DNA of 64,000 bases from Pedobacter steynii (GCF_001721645.1 NZ_CP017141.1:744001-808000); one strand, 5' to 3'; numbered from the stretch's first letter, positions 17,301 to 26,214 are shown. Notes: generated by a model not told the origin, from the sequence alone. Numbers and translations are program-made.

Positions 17301-17444
17301 GAAGCTTCTAAACCCTTAGCAATCGTGGTTATCGGAGGATTGATGACCAATACTTTATTCAATCTCTTTATTTACCCGATTGTATTTTACTGGGCTTACC
17401 AGAAAAAAGTAAACCATTTACAGGCCGCGATTGCAGAGGCCTAG
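14310..17444 (+). CDS. Heavy-metal RND efflux transporter (CusA/CzcA family)
   Basis: This 1044-residue inner-membrane proton antiporter is the motor of the pump. It shows the family layout: TM1 (about 13-31), a large periplasmic porter domain, TM2-6 and the internal repeat. TM4 carries acidic residues (SMGAIDFGIIIDGAVVMVE) that mark the heavy-metal HME subfamily, and the opening TTIEAFPDVTNTNITIITQWPGRSAEEVE is typical of CusA/CzcA. Length is normal. The metal cannot be assigned with certainty: the methionine relay of CusA is not evident, favouring Co/Zn/Cd or Ni over Cu/Ag. It ends the operon and is followed by a strong hairpin. Confidence 0.94.
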   Translation: MNKFIKTVIGFALKNKYFIFFATFILVLAGYLSFKHTTIEAFPDVTNTNITIITQWPGRSAEEVEKFVSRPLEIAMNPTEKRTSIRSSSLFGLSIVKITFEDDVDYAAARVQVNNHIDEADLPEGLKPEVQPPYGPTGEIFRYTLSSDKKSARELKTLQDWVIQRELLSVPGIADVVSFGGEVKTYQITVDPQKAIQYGVSATELFEAVSKSNINVGGDVIVQSGQAYVVRGIGILNNIDEIRNVVVDNFNGTPVYVKTIADVAESALPRLGQVGRDHDPDVVEGIVVMRKGENPSEVIARLKEKITEVNQNILPSDVKINPFYDREDLVNYATHTVMGNMLEGIIFVTLIVFLFMADWRTTLIVSIIIPLALLFAFICLKLKGMSANLLSMGAIDFGIIIDGAVVMVEGIFVALDHKAKKIGMEKFNRLSKLGIIKKACLENGKGIFFAKLIIITGLLPIFTFEKVEGKMFSPLAWTLSFALLGALLLTFTLVPAMASILLRKNVKEKHNVFLEFLTRQVIRFFDLCFKFRKLAFGISMVILITGLFSFKFLGTEFLPTLDEGSIYVRATGPLSISLDETKKLSNEIRKIFLSFEEVKQVMSQTGRPNDGTDATGFYNMEFHVDIYPKKEWKRKESKEQLIERMQEKLKSFPGISLNFSQPISDNVEEAVSGVKGSIVVKLFGNDFNFIEQQEEKIEKILKTVEGIEDLGILRNLGQPELQINLDQKKMALYGVSTADANAVIEMAIGGKAATQIYEGERKFDLIIRYPEDFRKDERTIAKLMIPTLAGSKVPLGEIASIRKITGPSMIYRDKHQRYGAIKFSIRGRDMGSVIAEAQAKVNAEIKLSKEYKMEWAGDFENQQRATSRLSQAVPISLLLIFFILFVLFGNIKDSLLVLNNVPFAMVGGILAILATGINFNISAGIGFIALFGICVQNGVILITRFKSNITELKHRPDWTFADAIKDGVASRMRPVIMTALMAAIGLMPAALSTGIGSEASKPLAIVVIGGLMTNTLFNLFIYPIVFYWAYQKKVNHLQAAIAEA

Positions 17445-17449
17445 AGATC

Positions 17450-17497
17450 TATAGATACATAGATATATCGATATCCTGATATATCTATGTATCTATA
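17450..17497. terminator. Long AT-rich hairpin between convergent genes
   Basis: A perfect 20-bp inverted repeat (17450-17469 with 17478-17497, built from ATAGATACATAGATATATC-like sequence) encloses an 8-base loop. It lies just after the RND transporter stop and before the convergent fucosidase stop, so it probably terminates both. The AT-rich stem lacks a long T-run. Confidence 0.6.
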
Positions 17498-17512
17498 TAA
17501 TGATGGTGATAC

Positions 17513-18949
17513 CTACAGGTTCGGTGCCTTATATACCGCTATTTCCGACAGTACCGGGCATGCATTTGCCTCCAGCACATTGATTCTGATCTTAGTCGTT
17601 TTTATATTGGCAAAAGAAAGGATCCTTTTATGACCTATTGTGGTTTGTTGTAACAATGGTTTAAAACCTTTACCATCCAGGTACTCTACGGAGAAAGATT
17701 TAATGCGCTGTCCGAGGGCAATATATTCCTGAAGTACAATGCGGTTCAACTCTGTAGTTTTTCCGAAATCTATGGTTAAAGTGGCCTTTTTTACCTGGTC
17801 ATTAGTTGCCCAGTAAGTCCGGGTATTTCCATCAGTCAGGTTTTTCGCCAGAAAGGCCTGCCCTGTCCTGGTATTGCTGGCCAGAACTTTCTTTCCTTTC
17901 GCCAGGTTTATTTTAAAACTCGCATCAATGGCCCTTTTAAATTCCATTAATCTGGCAGAATCAGTTGGATGAATTAACCCATCTCTGTTTACCGGAACAT
18001 TTAACAACAGGTTGCTGTTGCGCCCAACAGAACTTTCATAAATAGACAGGAGTTCTTCCAATGTTTTCACTTTATTATCAGTTGAAGCACTGTAAAACCA
18101 CCCTGGTCTGATGGAAACATCGACCTCTGCAGGGATCCAGTATTTGCCATTTTCATTTCCCGTATTTAGCACGGAAGATGCCGGTGCCGCAGCTCCCACA
18201 CCGAAACCATCAGTATTCAATGTGGCCCAGTTGGTTTCTCCTGCAACCCCTCTTTCATTTCCCATCCAGCGGACATCTGGACCAATGTCACTGAAAATCA
18301 CTGCCTGCGGATTGTGTGTCCGTACTACGCTGTTGAAGAGCTTAAAATCATAGTTCTGCTCCTTCTCATTTGCCCCCTTGGCACCGTCAAACCACTGTTC
18401 AAAAACAGGTCCGTATTGGGTATGTACTTCTTTTAACGTATTGGCAAAAATCTGATTGTATTCCGGAGTACCGTATTTAGGATGGTTACGGTCCCATGGT
18501 GATAAGTATACCCCAAACTTCAATCCATACTCTTTACAGGCTGCGGACAACTCTTTTAGTACATCCCCCTTCCCATCTTTCCAGGCACTTTCCCTCACGG
18601 TATGCGTACTGTATTTACTTGGGAACAGGCAAAAACCATCATGGTGTTTCGCCGTAATGATAATGGCTTTCATGCCCGCAGCTTTAGCTGTACGTGCCCA
18701 TTGACGGGCATCCAGCTTTTTGGGGTTAAATATTTTAGGATCTTCATCCCCATGTCCCCATTCTTTATCCGTAAAAGTATTCGGTCCGAAATGGATGAAC
18801 ATGTAATATTCCATATCCTGCCAGGCCAGCTGGTTTTTATCAGGGATTGCACCATGAGGCGCAGGTGCCTTCTGTGCATAACCACCTGTGGTTAGCAAAA
18901 AGGAAAATAAAAATGGTACTGATAACTTTCTCATACGATAAGGTTTCAT
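17513..18949 (-). CDS. Alpha-L-fucosidase (GH29) with C-terminal F5/8-type domain
   Basis: This secreted 478-residue glycosidase hydrolyses terminal alpha-L-fucose. It has a signal peptide (about 1-26, ending GGYAQ) and a GH29 barrel (about 30-340) with the substrate-binding FIHFGPNTF and AKHHDGFCLFPS motifs. The catalytic nucleophile is Asp188 in EQWFDGAKG. The last 130 residues form a discoidin/F5-8-type carbohydrate-binding module (NLTDGNTRTYWATN). GH29 acid/base residues vary and cannot be fixed here. It stands alone, not in a polysaccharide-utilisation locus. The periplasm or cell surface is the likely site. Confidence 0.94.
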   Translation of the reverse strand: MKPYRMRKLSVPFLFSFLLTTGGYAQKAPAPHGAIPDKNQLAWQDMEYYMFIHFGPNTFTDKEWGHGDEDPKIFNPKKLDARQWARTAKAAGMKAIIITAKHHDGFCLFPSKYSTHTVRESAWKDGKGDVLKELSAACKEYGLKFGVYLSPWDRNHPKYGTPEYNQIFANTLKEVHTQYGPVFEQWFDGAKGANEKEQNYDFKLFNSVVRTHNPQAVIFSDIGPDVRWMGNERGVAGETNWATLNTDGFGVGAAAPASSVLNTGNENGKYWIPAEVDVSIRPGWFYSASTDNKVKTLEELLSIYESSVGRNSNLLLNVPVNRDGLIHPTDSARLMEFKRAIDASFKINLAKGKKVLASNTRTGQAFLAKNLTDGNTRTYWATNDQVKKATLTIDFGKTTELNRIVLQEYIALGQRIKSFSVEYLDGKGFKPLLQQTTIGHKRILSFANIKTTKIRINVLEANACPVLSEIAVYKAPNL

Positions 18950-19105
18950 TTGCGGTTAGCTTGTGGTTTATAAAATTGCAATATAATCGCGGTCGGAAAT
19001 TCATTTCTTTTGTCATAAAATTAAATGATTTTGGCCTGATATTTTTAAACACAAACAGAATGCGGCTTTAATTGTTATTACTCCTGCAATCTAAACCCAC
19101 CAAAG

Positions 19106-19357
19106 ATGAAAACCTATCAATCACGTCCGGAAGAATTCGATATACAGGTAAATTTAACCGGATCGGATACCTGCATGACCGTCAAACCAGATGAAACCAG
19201 TGATGGTTCCCCCTATTTTATTTGTGATGTATCGGGCAATACCGTTACTCAACTGAGAGAAGAAGCTGATGGCAGTTGGGAGCAGCTTTGGGGTAAGCTG
19301 GACCAAAAGGAAGTTACCCTGATTGGCAAAGCGATTAAACATAAGCTAACGATATGA
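19106..19357 (+). CDS. Small conserved-looking hypothetical protein
   Basis: This 83-residue soluble protein has no signal peptide or membrane segment. It looks like a compact alternating beta protein, with the stretch YFICDVSGNTVTQLREEADGSWEQLWG resembling a single small sheet around a tryptophan-rich turn. I recognise no family. Its stop overlaps the start of the next gene by four bases (ATGA), so the two are translationally coupled and likely work together. Confidence 0.75.
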   Translation: MKTYQSRPEEFDIQVNLTGSDTCMTVKPDETSDGSPYFICDVSGNTVTQLREEADGSWEQLWGKLDQKEVTLIGKAIKHKLTI

Positions 19358-20043
19358 ACACAAACCTGAAACTACAGTCTGGCAGGTTCTCTATTGAGAA
19401 ACACCAGTACGAAAACATCGGATGGTCAGAGCGGATGGTCTCTATGTTTTTGAGCGGAGCCTTAATTAGCTGGGGATTAAGAAAACCTTCTAAAGCTAAG
19501 TTTCTCTACGGCGCTTACATGGCCTACCGTGCAGCAACCGGGCGATGCCTTTTATATGAACAACTCGGAATAGATGCTAAAAAGCCCCGTGCAGTAAACA
19601 TACGTGGGGAATTTGTGATCGAAAAATCCAGCTCAGAGGTGTATAGTTATTGGCGAAACCTGAATAATCTTCCTGGAAGCATCAGGCATCTGTTAGACGT
19701 AAAAGTGATCGATGAAAATCTATCTCACTGGAAATCTAATGTGATGGGGAATTTGTTTTCTATTGATTGGGATGCAGAAATTGTAAAGGATGAACCTGGT
19801 CGTTTAATCGGCTGGCAGTCTGCCGAAGGAGCTTTAATTCATCATGTCGGAAAAGTTGAGTTTAGCCCCGGAGCTGATGACCGGACGACGGTCTTAAAGG
19901 TGACCTTATCTTATCGCCCGCCGGCGGGAGGAGTAGGTATCGGACTCGCTAAACTGATGAACCCTTACTTAGAAGGTTTGCTGAAAAAAGAAATTAAAAG
20001 CTTCAAGCATACCATTGAAAACAGAACACCAGTCTATACCTAA
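19354..20043 (+). CDS. SRPBCC (cyclase/dehydrase-like) protein with N-terminal membrane-type segment
   Basis: The first 70 residues resemble a DUF2892-like hydrophobic hairpin (MVSMFLSGALISWGLRKPSKAKFLYGAYMAYRAATG). The remainder (about 85-225) is an SRPBCC/START-like domain, with EFVIEKSSSEVYSYWRNLNNLPGSI at the start, the central strand RLIGWQSAEGALIHHVGKVEF and the terminal long helix (LEGLLKKEIKSFKHTIE). Such proteins bind hydrophobic ligands; related COQ10-like proteins bind quinones. It is coupled to the small gene upstream. The ligand is unknown. Confidence 0.83.
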   Translation: MNTNLKLQSGRFSIEKHQYENIGWSERMVSMFLSGALISWGLRKPSKAKFLYGAYMAYRAATGRCLLYEQLGIDAKKPRAVNIRGEFVIEKSSSEVYSYWRNLNNLPGSIRHLLDVKVIDENLSHWKSNVMGNLFSIDWDAEIVKDEPGRLIGWQSAEGALIHHVGKVEFSPGADDRTTVLKVTLSYRPPAGGVGIGLAKLMNPYLEGLLKKEIKSFKHTIENRTPVYT

Positions 20044-20051
20044 AGGGGTTT

Positions 20052-20780
20052 TCACTTCGTTTCGCGGATGATCTTAAAAAACTCTTCTCTGTATGTCTCC
20101 CCTACCGGAATGATATTTTCTTTAATGAAGATGGAATTGCCATCTACCATTCTGATTTTGTCTATGGCCACAATATAAGATTTATGAACACGGTAAAATC
20201 GGTTTTTAGGTAAATAGAGCTCCATCTCCCTTAACGTTAAGTAAGTGATGATGCGCTCGTCTGTCGTAAAAACGGAGATATAGTTCTTTAATCCTTCGAT
20301 ATAGAGGATGTCTTCATAACTGACTTTGATAAACTTGTTCTTACTTTCTCCTTTGATAAACATATAATCTGTTCCGGCAGTCTGCGTTTGAAGCAAAGCC
20401 ATATTTTCGCTTTCCGCAACAGGAGGCTGGAATAAGGACTGGGCCTTTTGAACCGCTTTATAGAAACGCTCAAAAGAGATGGGCTTTAGCAGGTAATCAA
20501 TCACGTCGTGTTCAAATCCATCCAGGGCATATTCAGGATAGGCCGTGGTGAGGATGACTTTACATTTATTCCCACAGATCTTCAGAAACTGAATTCCGGT
20601 AAGTTCAGGCATTTGTATATCCAGAAAAACCAGATCCACTTTTCCCTCCTGCACCAGGGTTAAAGCTTCAAACGCATTAGTTGTTGTTCCCACCAATTCC
20701 AGAAACGGCAGTTTACGAATATGGGTAGCTAATATTTCCGAGGCATAAGCCTCGTCATCAACGGCAATACAACGAATCAT
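20052..20780 (-). CDS. LytTR-type response regulator
   Basis: This 242-residue regulator has a receiver domain (about 1-118) with acidic residues D8-D9 and phospho-acceptor Asp54 in VFLDIQMPEL, the Thr of LTTAYPEYAL and the Lys of YLLKPIS. The C-terminal LytTR DNA-binding domain (about 140-240) includes FIKVSYEDILYIEGLKNYISV and FYRVHKSYIVAIDKI. It pairs with the sensor kinase whose gene ends 48 bases upstream on the same strand. Such LytS/LytR-like pairs are numerous in Bacteroidota; the targets are unknown, the divergent TonB-type receptor gene being a plausible candidate. Confidence 0.95.
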   Translation of the reverse strand: MIRCIAVDDEAYASEILATHIRKLPFLELVGTTTNAFEALTLVQEGKVDLVFLDIQMPELTGIQFLKICGNKCKVILTTAYPEYALDGFEHDVIDYLLKPISFERFYKAVQKAQSLFQPPVAESENMALLQTQTAGTDYMFIKGESKNKFIKVSYEDILYIEGLKNYISVFTTDERIITYLTLREMELYLPKNRFYRVHKSYIVAIDKIRMVDGNSIFIKENIIPVGETYREEFFKIIRETK

Positions 20781-20828
20781 CGGTTTATCTGTGAGTAGGG
20801 TAAAAATTTCTTAAATATAGCGAATAAA

Positions 20829-21842
20829 CTACAGTTCAATTCTCAGATTGACCTGATAGGATTTCCCGTCATTCTGTATTTCCAGGTCATGTTTACCGGG
20901 ATAAATCAGGTACAATCTTCGCTGTACATTCATTAAGCCAATGCCACTGGAATGGTCCTTCTGATGCTGGTTGATCTTATTCCAAAGGGTCACTTTCAGC
21001 TCCTGAAGGGATACATTAATTTCCATACGGATGGGGTGATCCGGATCATTCAGCACCCCATGTTTAAAGGCATTTTCTAAAAAAGGGATGAGTAACAGCG
21101 GAGCGATACGCTGTTGATCAGTAAGGCCTTTAACCTCAAAGCTGACATAAAAAAGCGGGTCAAAGCGCATCCGAAACAATTCCACATAGCTTTCGAGATA
21201 ACCGACTTCTTTTAGCAAGTTCACCTTGCCATCAGAACTTTCCGTCAATGTATAGCGCATCAGGTCAGAAAGCCGGATGACCGCTTGTGCCAGTTTATCA
21301 GATACCGGAAGTGCCAGAGAATAAATATAGTTTAGGGTATTGTATAAAAAGTGAGGATTGATCTGAGATTTAAGAAATGACAATTCTGCTTTTTCAGCCT
21401 CAACCCTGAGCTGTTCGTTCATTTTTTCGTTTTTGAAAGCGTTTTCTGTACTCCAGACCGCAGCGGCAATGACAATATAAGAGGAACCAAAATACACGTT
21501 ATCCCGAATATAATACCCTATAGTAGTACCCTCTGCGTAATTACCGAATCCAAAAAAATACGGATGGAGCACCTCTTCCAGCAGGTAACGCATGGAGATA
21601 AACATGCCAACCACCAGAATTACCCACGCAATCAGCTGCGGAACTTTTGATTTACGGAGATAACGAGGGTATACCCAGAGGTAACAGACATAAAATTCTA
21701 CGGCATGCAAAAAGCTAACCGTCAGGATAAAATGCCATGCTACATCGATTCCGTCATTCTTTATCCAGGAACCAATATAAAAATAACAGTATAATAAACT
21801 CCAGCAAAGAATATGTATGATCACTTTCTTTTTTGTATTCAT
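20829..21842 (-). CDS. LytS-like sensor histidine kinase (HisKA_7TM/His_kinase type)
   Basis: The 337-residue membrane kinase has four N-terminal transmembrane helices (about 8-26, 38-58, 70-88, 115-133) and no extracytoplasmic domain. The cytoplasmic His_kinase domain carries His164 in LKSQINPHFLYNTLNYIYSL and an atypical ATPase with LLLIPFLENAFKHGV and SSGIGLMNVQRRL. It should phosphorylate the LytTR regulator encoded 48 bases downstream. With no periplasmic loop, it probably senses a membrane signal. Confidence 0.95.
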   Translation of the reverse strand: MNTKKKVIIHILCWSLLYCYFYIGSWIKNDGIDVAWHFILTVSFLHAVEFYVCYLWVYPRYLRKSKVPQLIAWVILVVGMFISMRYLLEEVLHPYFFGFGNYAEGTTIGYYIRDNVYFGSSYIVIAAAVWSTENAFKNEKMNEQLRVEAEKAELSFLKSQINPHFLYNTLNYIYSLALPVSDKLAQAVIRLSDLMRYTLTESSDGKVNLLKEVGYLESYVELFRMRFDPLFYVSFEVKGLTDQQRIAPLLLIPFLENAFKHGVLNDPDHPIRMEINVSLQELKVTLWNKINQHQKDHSSGIGLMNVQRRLYLIYPGKHDLEIQNDGKSYQVNLRIEL

Positions 21843-22032
21843 GCCCTAAAACTAGTCAAAGTCATTCTTTATTTTATTTTTCTTATCCCAACACCGCCTT
21901 TAATTACGCCAACCCTGTCTTTTAGCGGATCAAGGAAATTCGGCGAGTTTGTATCATATTTCAGGGGATTGGGATCATTTAATTTAAGAGCCGGAGCGTA
22001 TTGATTCCATTTGAGGAAAAATTCAAACAAAC

Positions 22033-24447
22033 ATGTGTACTTATTCTAAATTCATCTTTTCTCTTCTATTATTACTGATCCAGACCAGTGCTTTTTGTCA
22101 GACGACAAAACTAAGCGGCAACATTCTTAACGCAACCGATGGGAAAGCAATAGAATTTGCATCCGTAGCCTTAATCCAGCTACCAGATTCCACAAGAGCA
22201 GGACTCGGCCTCAGCAACGATAAGGGTGTATTTTCATTTGAAAACATTAAACCCGGCAGTTATCAGATTAAGGTAATTGCAATAGGTTATGAGAGGGCTC
22301 AAAGTAAAGCTTTTAATCTTGGCACCACGGCCATGGTAATACCTGCCCTGAGATTAAACCCTACGGTAACCAGCTTAAAAGAAGTAGACATCAGAGCAAA
22401 AACACCACTGATCCAGCAGCAGGCAGACCGTACCGTTTTGAATGTGGAACAGATGAATACTGCAGGAGACAATGCATTGGATGTATTGAAAAGAGCACCG
22501 GGAATCAAGCTGGACAAAGATGACAACATCATTATGAAAGGCAAAAGCGGGGTAAATGTGATGATAGATGGAAAAATGAGTTATATGTCGGGATTGGAAC
22601 TGAGCACTTATCTGAAATCCTTACCCGGCTCGGTAATGAGCAAGGTTGAACTGATTTCTAATCCTCCTTCCTCTTTTGACGCTGCCGGATCTGCCGGAAT
22701 CATCAATATCAAATTAAAACGAAACAAATTACAAGGCTTTAACGGGAATGCGAGTATCGGCGCAGGATACGGTGAATATGGAAAAGGATATGGCAGCACC
22801 AATCTAAACTATAACGTCGGAAAAGTTAGTACCTATGGCCGGTTCAGTTATGGTTATTACAATTCTTTCAACAGGCTCACCATGAACCGCAACATTGCCG
22901 GTGAGCAGTTTAACCAGCTCAATTTCTGGCATCCGATCACCAGAAGCAGCAACTACGCCCTGGGAGCAGATTATTTCATCAACGACAAGCATACGATTGG
23001 CATCTTGTGGAAAGGTTCTTCAGCTCCATACACCACCAATAGCGAAAGCAATTCTGTCAATTACAATACCGTTCAGCAAAAGATGGGAAGTGTAAACTCT
23101 AAAAACCCACAAGACAATACTTCAGGCAACAATGCTTACAACCTGAATTACCGTTTTAAAATCGACACTAATGGCAGAGAGCTGGGTATTGACCTCGACA
23201 AAGTCGGGTACGACAATTCTAAAACGGAACAATATTTCAACAGTTACTTTGATGCTGCTGACAACAGAATCGGAGATGTGGTCAACCTGAGAAATAAAGG
23301 ATTTGGCGATGTTTCTATATATGCGGTTAAGCTGGATTACGTACATCCATTTTCAAAAACACTTAAAGCAGAAGCTGGCTATAAGAGCAGTTGGGTAAAT
23401 ACCAGCAGTGATGTCAGGTTTGATTCCCTAAAAACAGCCGGATGGATCAATGATCCTAAGCGCACCAACCGCTTCAATTATCGGGAAAACATCAATGCAC
23501 TTTACCTTTCTTTTAGTCAATCTTTTAAGCAACTGGAGCTAAAAGCAGGTTTGAGAGCAGAACAAACACTCGGAAACGGGCTTTCTTCGGGAAATGAGGA
23601 AAAGATAGACCGCAAATACTGGCAGCTTTTCCCTACCTTTTTTGCTTCCTGGAAGGTCAGCGAAAACCATCAGATTCAGGGAAGTTATGCACGTCGGATC
23701 AACAGGCCGTCTTATACCAGTCTGAATCCCTTTGCCTTCTACTCCGATCCTTATACCGCGTTAAAAGGAAACCCTCTGTTACTTCCTTCATTTTCCAATA
23801 ACTTCGAAATCAATTACAACATTAAGAGTTTCAGGGTGCTCAGCCTGAGTTATGCCAAAAGCACCGATGTGATCTCCGAAGTGATCTATCAAAATGATCT
23901 GAGCAAGGAAAGCATTAGTGTGGAAGAGAATCTTGGCAGGGCACAAAATATATACATCGCTACCGGAAGTCCTTTCGATATTACTAAATGGTGGAACAAC
24001 AATACTGAGCTTTCCATTGCCTATGACGATGTAAAATCGACCGTACAAGGCGGAAATTATGACAGTCATAAATTTAGCTGGTCGGTAAATTCCGAACAAA
24101 CTTTTAACCTTCCTAAGGAATTACAGCTGACCTATACCTTTTTCTACAGTTCCCCTTCCGTATCCGGGTTGTTCAGGTCCCTGGAATCTTATGGGATGAA
24201 TGTTTCGGCCAGGAAAACATTCATGAATAAAAAGGCAACAGTTAGTTTAAAGCTCAATGACGTTTTCGACACCAATAAATTCAGGGCCAACCTACGCTAT
24301 AATAATGTCAATACCTATTGGCAAAACCAGTGGGAAAGCCGTAAAATCAACTTGAGCCTGAACTATAAATTCGGCAATATGAAAGTTAAGAATGCCAGAT
24401 CAAGAAGTACAGGGACTGCAGACGAAGAAAACAGGGTTAAGAATTAG
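22033..24447 (+). CDS. TonB-dependent receptor, outer-membrane beta-barrel family
   Basis: This 804-residue outer-membrane protein has a signal peptide (about 1-23, ending SAFCQ) and a carboxypeptidase-regulatory-like beta-sandwich (about 26-110). A plug follows (about 125-225, with DNALDVLKRAPGIKLDKDDNI and VNVMIDGKMSYMSG), then a barrel of the OMP_b-brl_3 type (about 380-790, with RRINRPSYTSLNPFAFYSDP). It belongs to the receptor class without a SusD partner; such proteins import peptides, siderophores or other ligands, but the ligand here is unknown. It is divergent from the LytTR two-component genes and is closed by an 18-bp terminator. Confidence 0.92.
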   Translation: MCTYSKFIFSLLLLLIQTSAFCQTTKLSGNILNATDGKAIEFASVALIQLPDSTRAGLGLSNDKGVFSFENIKPGSYQIKVIAIGYERAQSKAFNLGTTAMVIPALRLNPTVTSLKEVDIRAKTPLIQQQADRTVLNVEQMNTAGDNALDVLKRAPGIKLDKDDNIIMKGKSGVNVMIDGKMSYMSGLELSTYLKSLPGSVMSKVELISNPPSSFDAAGSAGIINIKLKRNKLQGFNGNASIGAGYGEYGKGYGSTNLNYNVGKVSTYGRFSYGYYNSFNRLTMNRNIAGEQFNQLNFWHPITRSSNYALGADYFINDKHTIGILWKGSSAPYTTNSESNSVNYNTVQQKMGSVNSKNPQDNTSGNNAYNLNYRFKIDTNGRELGIDLDKVGYDNSKTEQYFNSYFDAADNRIGDVVNLRNKGFGDVSIYAVKLDYVHPFSKTLKAEAGYKSSWVNTSSDVRFDSLKTAGWINDPKRTNRFNYRENINALYLSFSQSFKQLELKAGLRAEQTLGNGLSSGNEEKIDRKYWQLFPTFFASWKVSENHQIQGSYARRINRPSYTSLNPFAFYSDPYTALKGNPLLLPSFSNNFEINYNIKSFRVLSLSYAKSTDVISEVIYQNDLSKESISVEENLGRAQNIYIATGSPFDITKWWNNNTELSIAYDDVKSTVQGGNYDSHKFSWSVNSEQTFNLPKELQLTYTFFYSSPSVSGLFRSLESYGMNVSARKTFMNKKATVSLKLNDVFDTNKFRANLRYNNVNTYWQNQWESRKINLSLNYKFGNMKVKNARSRSTGTADEENRVKN

Positions 24448-24468
24448 GTCTTTTTTTAAAATTTCTTT

Positions 24469-24510
24469 ATCAACAAAAACAGCCAGAAAAGACTGGCTGT
24501 TTTTGTTGAT
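24469..24510. terminator. Intrinsic terminator after the TonB-type receptor
   Basis: A perfect 18-bp stem (left arm 24469-24486, right arm 24493-24510, core CAGCCAG/CTGGCTG) with a 6-base loop and five T residues inside the right arm. Symmetry lets it also serve the convergent minus-strand membrane-protein gene. Confidence 0.9.
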
Positions 24511-24528
24511 CCTGATAGCGTATGGTAA

Positions 24529-24999
24529 TTAGCTGACTCCGATACCGGCCACTACAGCAAATAAAATTCCGATCACATAAAAGCTGATGATCACAATGGT
24601 GAAGACTCCCCAGAATTTAAAAAATGATTTCATTTTGCTCATCGCGATTCCCAAGCTCGACTGATCCAGGAATAAAACGGCTTTCTGAGCAGCGGTAGCA
24701 TATTTAAATAGCATCAGACTTGGATAAAAATAAAGCAATCCAATCAGTAAATAAGTAACAGTAAGTACTGCAGGAGCAATCTGAGTTACCGGGCTCTGAC
24801 CACCCATTGCAGTCATTGATGAAATTACGGCCGGCACAAAAAAGGCACATATCACGATTAAAACACAAAATACAAATCCAATAACAGATAAGAATTTAGC
24901 CCATTTAGCAGTATCGTAAATATAACTACGGATATCCTCGGTAATTACCAGGATTTCATTTTCCTCCTGAACAGGCTCTTTTTCTTCGAAATCTTCCAT
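24529..24999 (-). CDS. DUF5362-like integral membrane protein
   Basis: This roughly 156-residue protein has an acidic cytoplasmic N-terminus (MEDFEEKEPVQEENE) and four hydrophobic segments (about 35-57, 75-95, 96-105 and 130-155). The pattern resembles the Bacteroidota DUF5362 family, with KWAKFLSVIGFVFCVLIV and MLFKYATAAQKAVLFLD. It has no known function. I choose the ATG at 24999 because the 15 residues further upstream are unlike the family and overlap the region facing the divergent ychF promoter. Confidence 0.75.
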   Translation of the reverse strand: MEDFEEKEPVQEENEILVITEDIRSYIYDTAKWAKFLSVIGFVFCVLIVICAFFVPAVISSMTAMGGQSPVTQIAPAVLTVTYLLIGLLYFYPSLMLFKYATAAQKAVLFLDQSSLGIAMSKMKSFFKFWGVFTIVIISFYVIGILFAVVAGIGVS

Positions 25000-25067
25000 A
25001 TTGATCGTGTTAATCTTTAAATAGTTTTTAGATACCCTAAACATAAAGATTATTTTTAAAAATTTGG

Positions 25068-25075
25068 TAGCTTTG
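25068..25075 (+). promoter_or_regulatory. -7 promoter element of ychF
   Basis: TAGCTTTG matches TAnnTTTG exactly and predicts a start near 25080, about 20 bases upstream of the ATG at 25100. It excludes the frame-extended start at 25064, which precedes the promoter. Confidence 0.6.
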
Positions 25076-25099
25076 CGCCAAAACTATAAAAAATCATTC

Positions 25100-26194
25100 A
25101 TGGCATTACAATGTGGTATAGTTGGTTTACCAAATGTTGGAAAATCCACCTTATTTAACTGTTTATCGAACGCAAAAGCTCAAGCGGCTAATTTCCCTTT
25201 TTGTACAATAGAACCTAATATCGGCGTAATTACTGTACCTGACGACAGGTTGACTAAACTGGCAGAACTGGTACAGCCAAACCGTATTGTTCCCAATACC
25301 ATTGAGATTGTAGATATTGCAGGTTTGGTAAAAGGTGCTTCCAAAGGAGAAGGATTAGGTAACCAATTTTTGGGTAATATCAGGGCTACAAATGCCGTTA
25401 TTCACGTATTACGTTGTTTTGACGACGGAAATGTAATTCATGTTGACGGTTCCGTAGATCCGATCCGTGATAAAGAAATTATTGATACAGAATTACAGCT
25501 TAAGGATCTGGATACCGTAATAAAACGCATCCAGAAAGTAGAAAAAATGGCAAAAACTGATAAGGATGCCAAAAGAACTTTCGATATCCTGAGCGTGATC
25601 AAAGCACATATTGAAGAAGGTAAATCGGTGCGTTCTGCAGCAGTTGCAGCAGAAGATTTTGAATTCATTCAGGACCTTGGTTTACTGACCCAGAAACCGG
25701 TAATGTACGTATGTAATGTAGATGAGAATTCCGTAATTAACGGAAACGCTTATGTAGACCGCGTTAAAGAAGCTGTAAAAGACGAGAATGCGGAAGTATT
25801 GGTCATTTCTGCGAAAATAGAATCAGAAATTGCCGAGCTGGAAAGCTATGAAGAGCGTCAGGAGTTTTTAGCCGATCTTGGACTTACAGAATCGGGCGTA
25901 AACAAACTGATTGTTGCTGCTTACCGCTTACTGGATCTGTATACTTATTTCACTGCAGGTGTTCAGGAAGTGAGGGCATGGACCATCACTAAAGGATTCA
26001 CTGCTCCACAGGCTGCAGGTGTAATCCATACCGATTTTGAAAAAGGATTTATCCGTGCTGAGGTTATCAAATACAATGACTTTGTAACCCTGGGTTCAGA
26101 GGCTGCCTGTAAAGAAGCCGGTAAACTAGGTGTAGAGGGTAAAACTTATGTGGTAGAAGATGGAGACATCATGCATTTCCGTTTCAATGTATAA
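25100..26194 (+). CDS. ychF: Redox-regulated ribosome-binding GTPase/ATPase YchF (Obg family)
   Basis: This 364-residue protein is the universally conserved OLA1/YchF P-loop ATPase that binds ribosomes and responds to redox stress. It has the G1 motif GLPNVGKST at its N-terminus, the G3 region DIAGLVKGASKGEGLGNQFL, the atypical G4 that allows ATP use, and the C-terminal TGS/YchF domain with AWTITKGFTAPQAAGVIHTDFEKGFIRAEV and YVVEDGDIMHFRFNV. The length equals the family standard (about 363) only with the start at 25100, which begins MALQCGIVGLPN. It is monocistronic with its own promoter and terminator. Confidence 0.97.
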   Translation: MALQCGIVGLPNVGKSTLFNCLSNAKAQAANFPFCTIEPNIGVITVPDDRLTKLAELVQPNRIVPNTIEIVDIAGLVKGASKGEGLGNQFLGNIRATNAVIHVLRCFDDGNVIHVDGSVDPIRDKEIIDTELQLKDLDTVIKRIQKVEKMAKTDKDAKRTFDILSVIKAHIEEGKSVRSAAVAAEDFEFIQDLGLLTQKPVMYVCNVDENSVINGNAYVDRVKEAVKDENAEVLVISAKIESEIAELESYEERQEFLADLGLTESGVNKLIVAAYRLLDLYTYFTAGVQEVRAWTITKGFTAPQAAGVIHTDFEKGFIRAEVIKYNDFVTLGSEAACKEAGKLGVEGKTYVVEDGDIMHFRFNV

Positions 26195-26214
26195 TAGCAT
26201 TAATTTATAAATGA

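Noticed and set aside
17450..17497. The 20-bp inverted repeat as the end of a mobile element
   Set aside because: No transposase, target duplication or second copy is seen; its position between convergent stops fits a terminator better.
25064..25099. Longer YchF N-terminus from the upstream ATG
   Set aside because: It would begin before the -7 promoter box at 25068-25075 and adds residues absent in the family.
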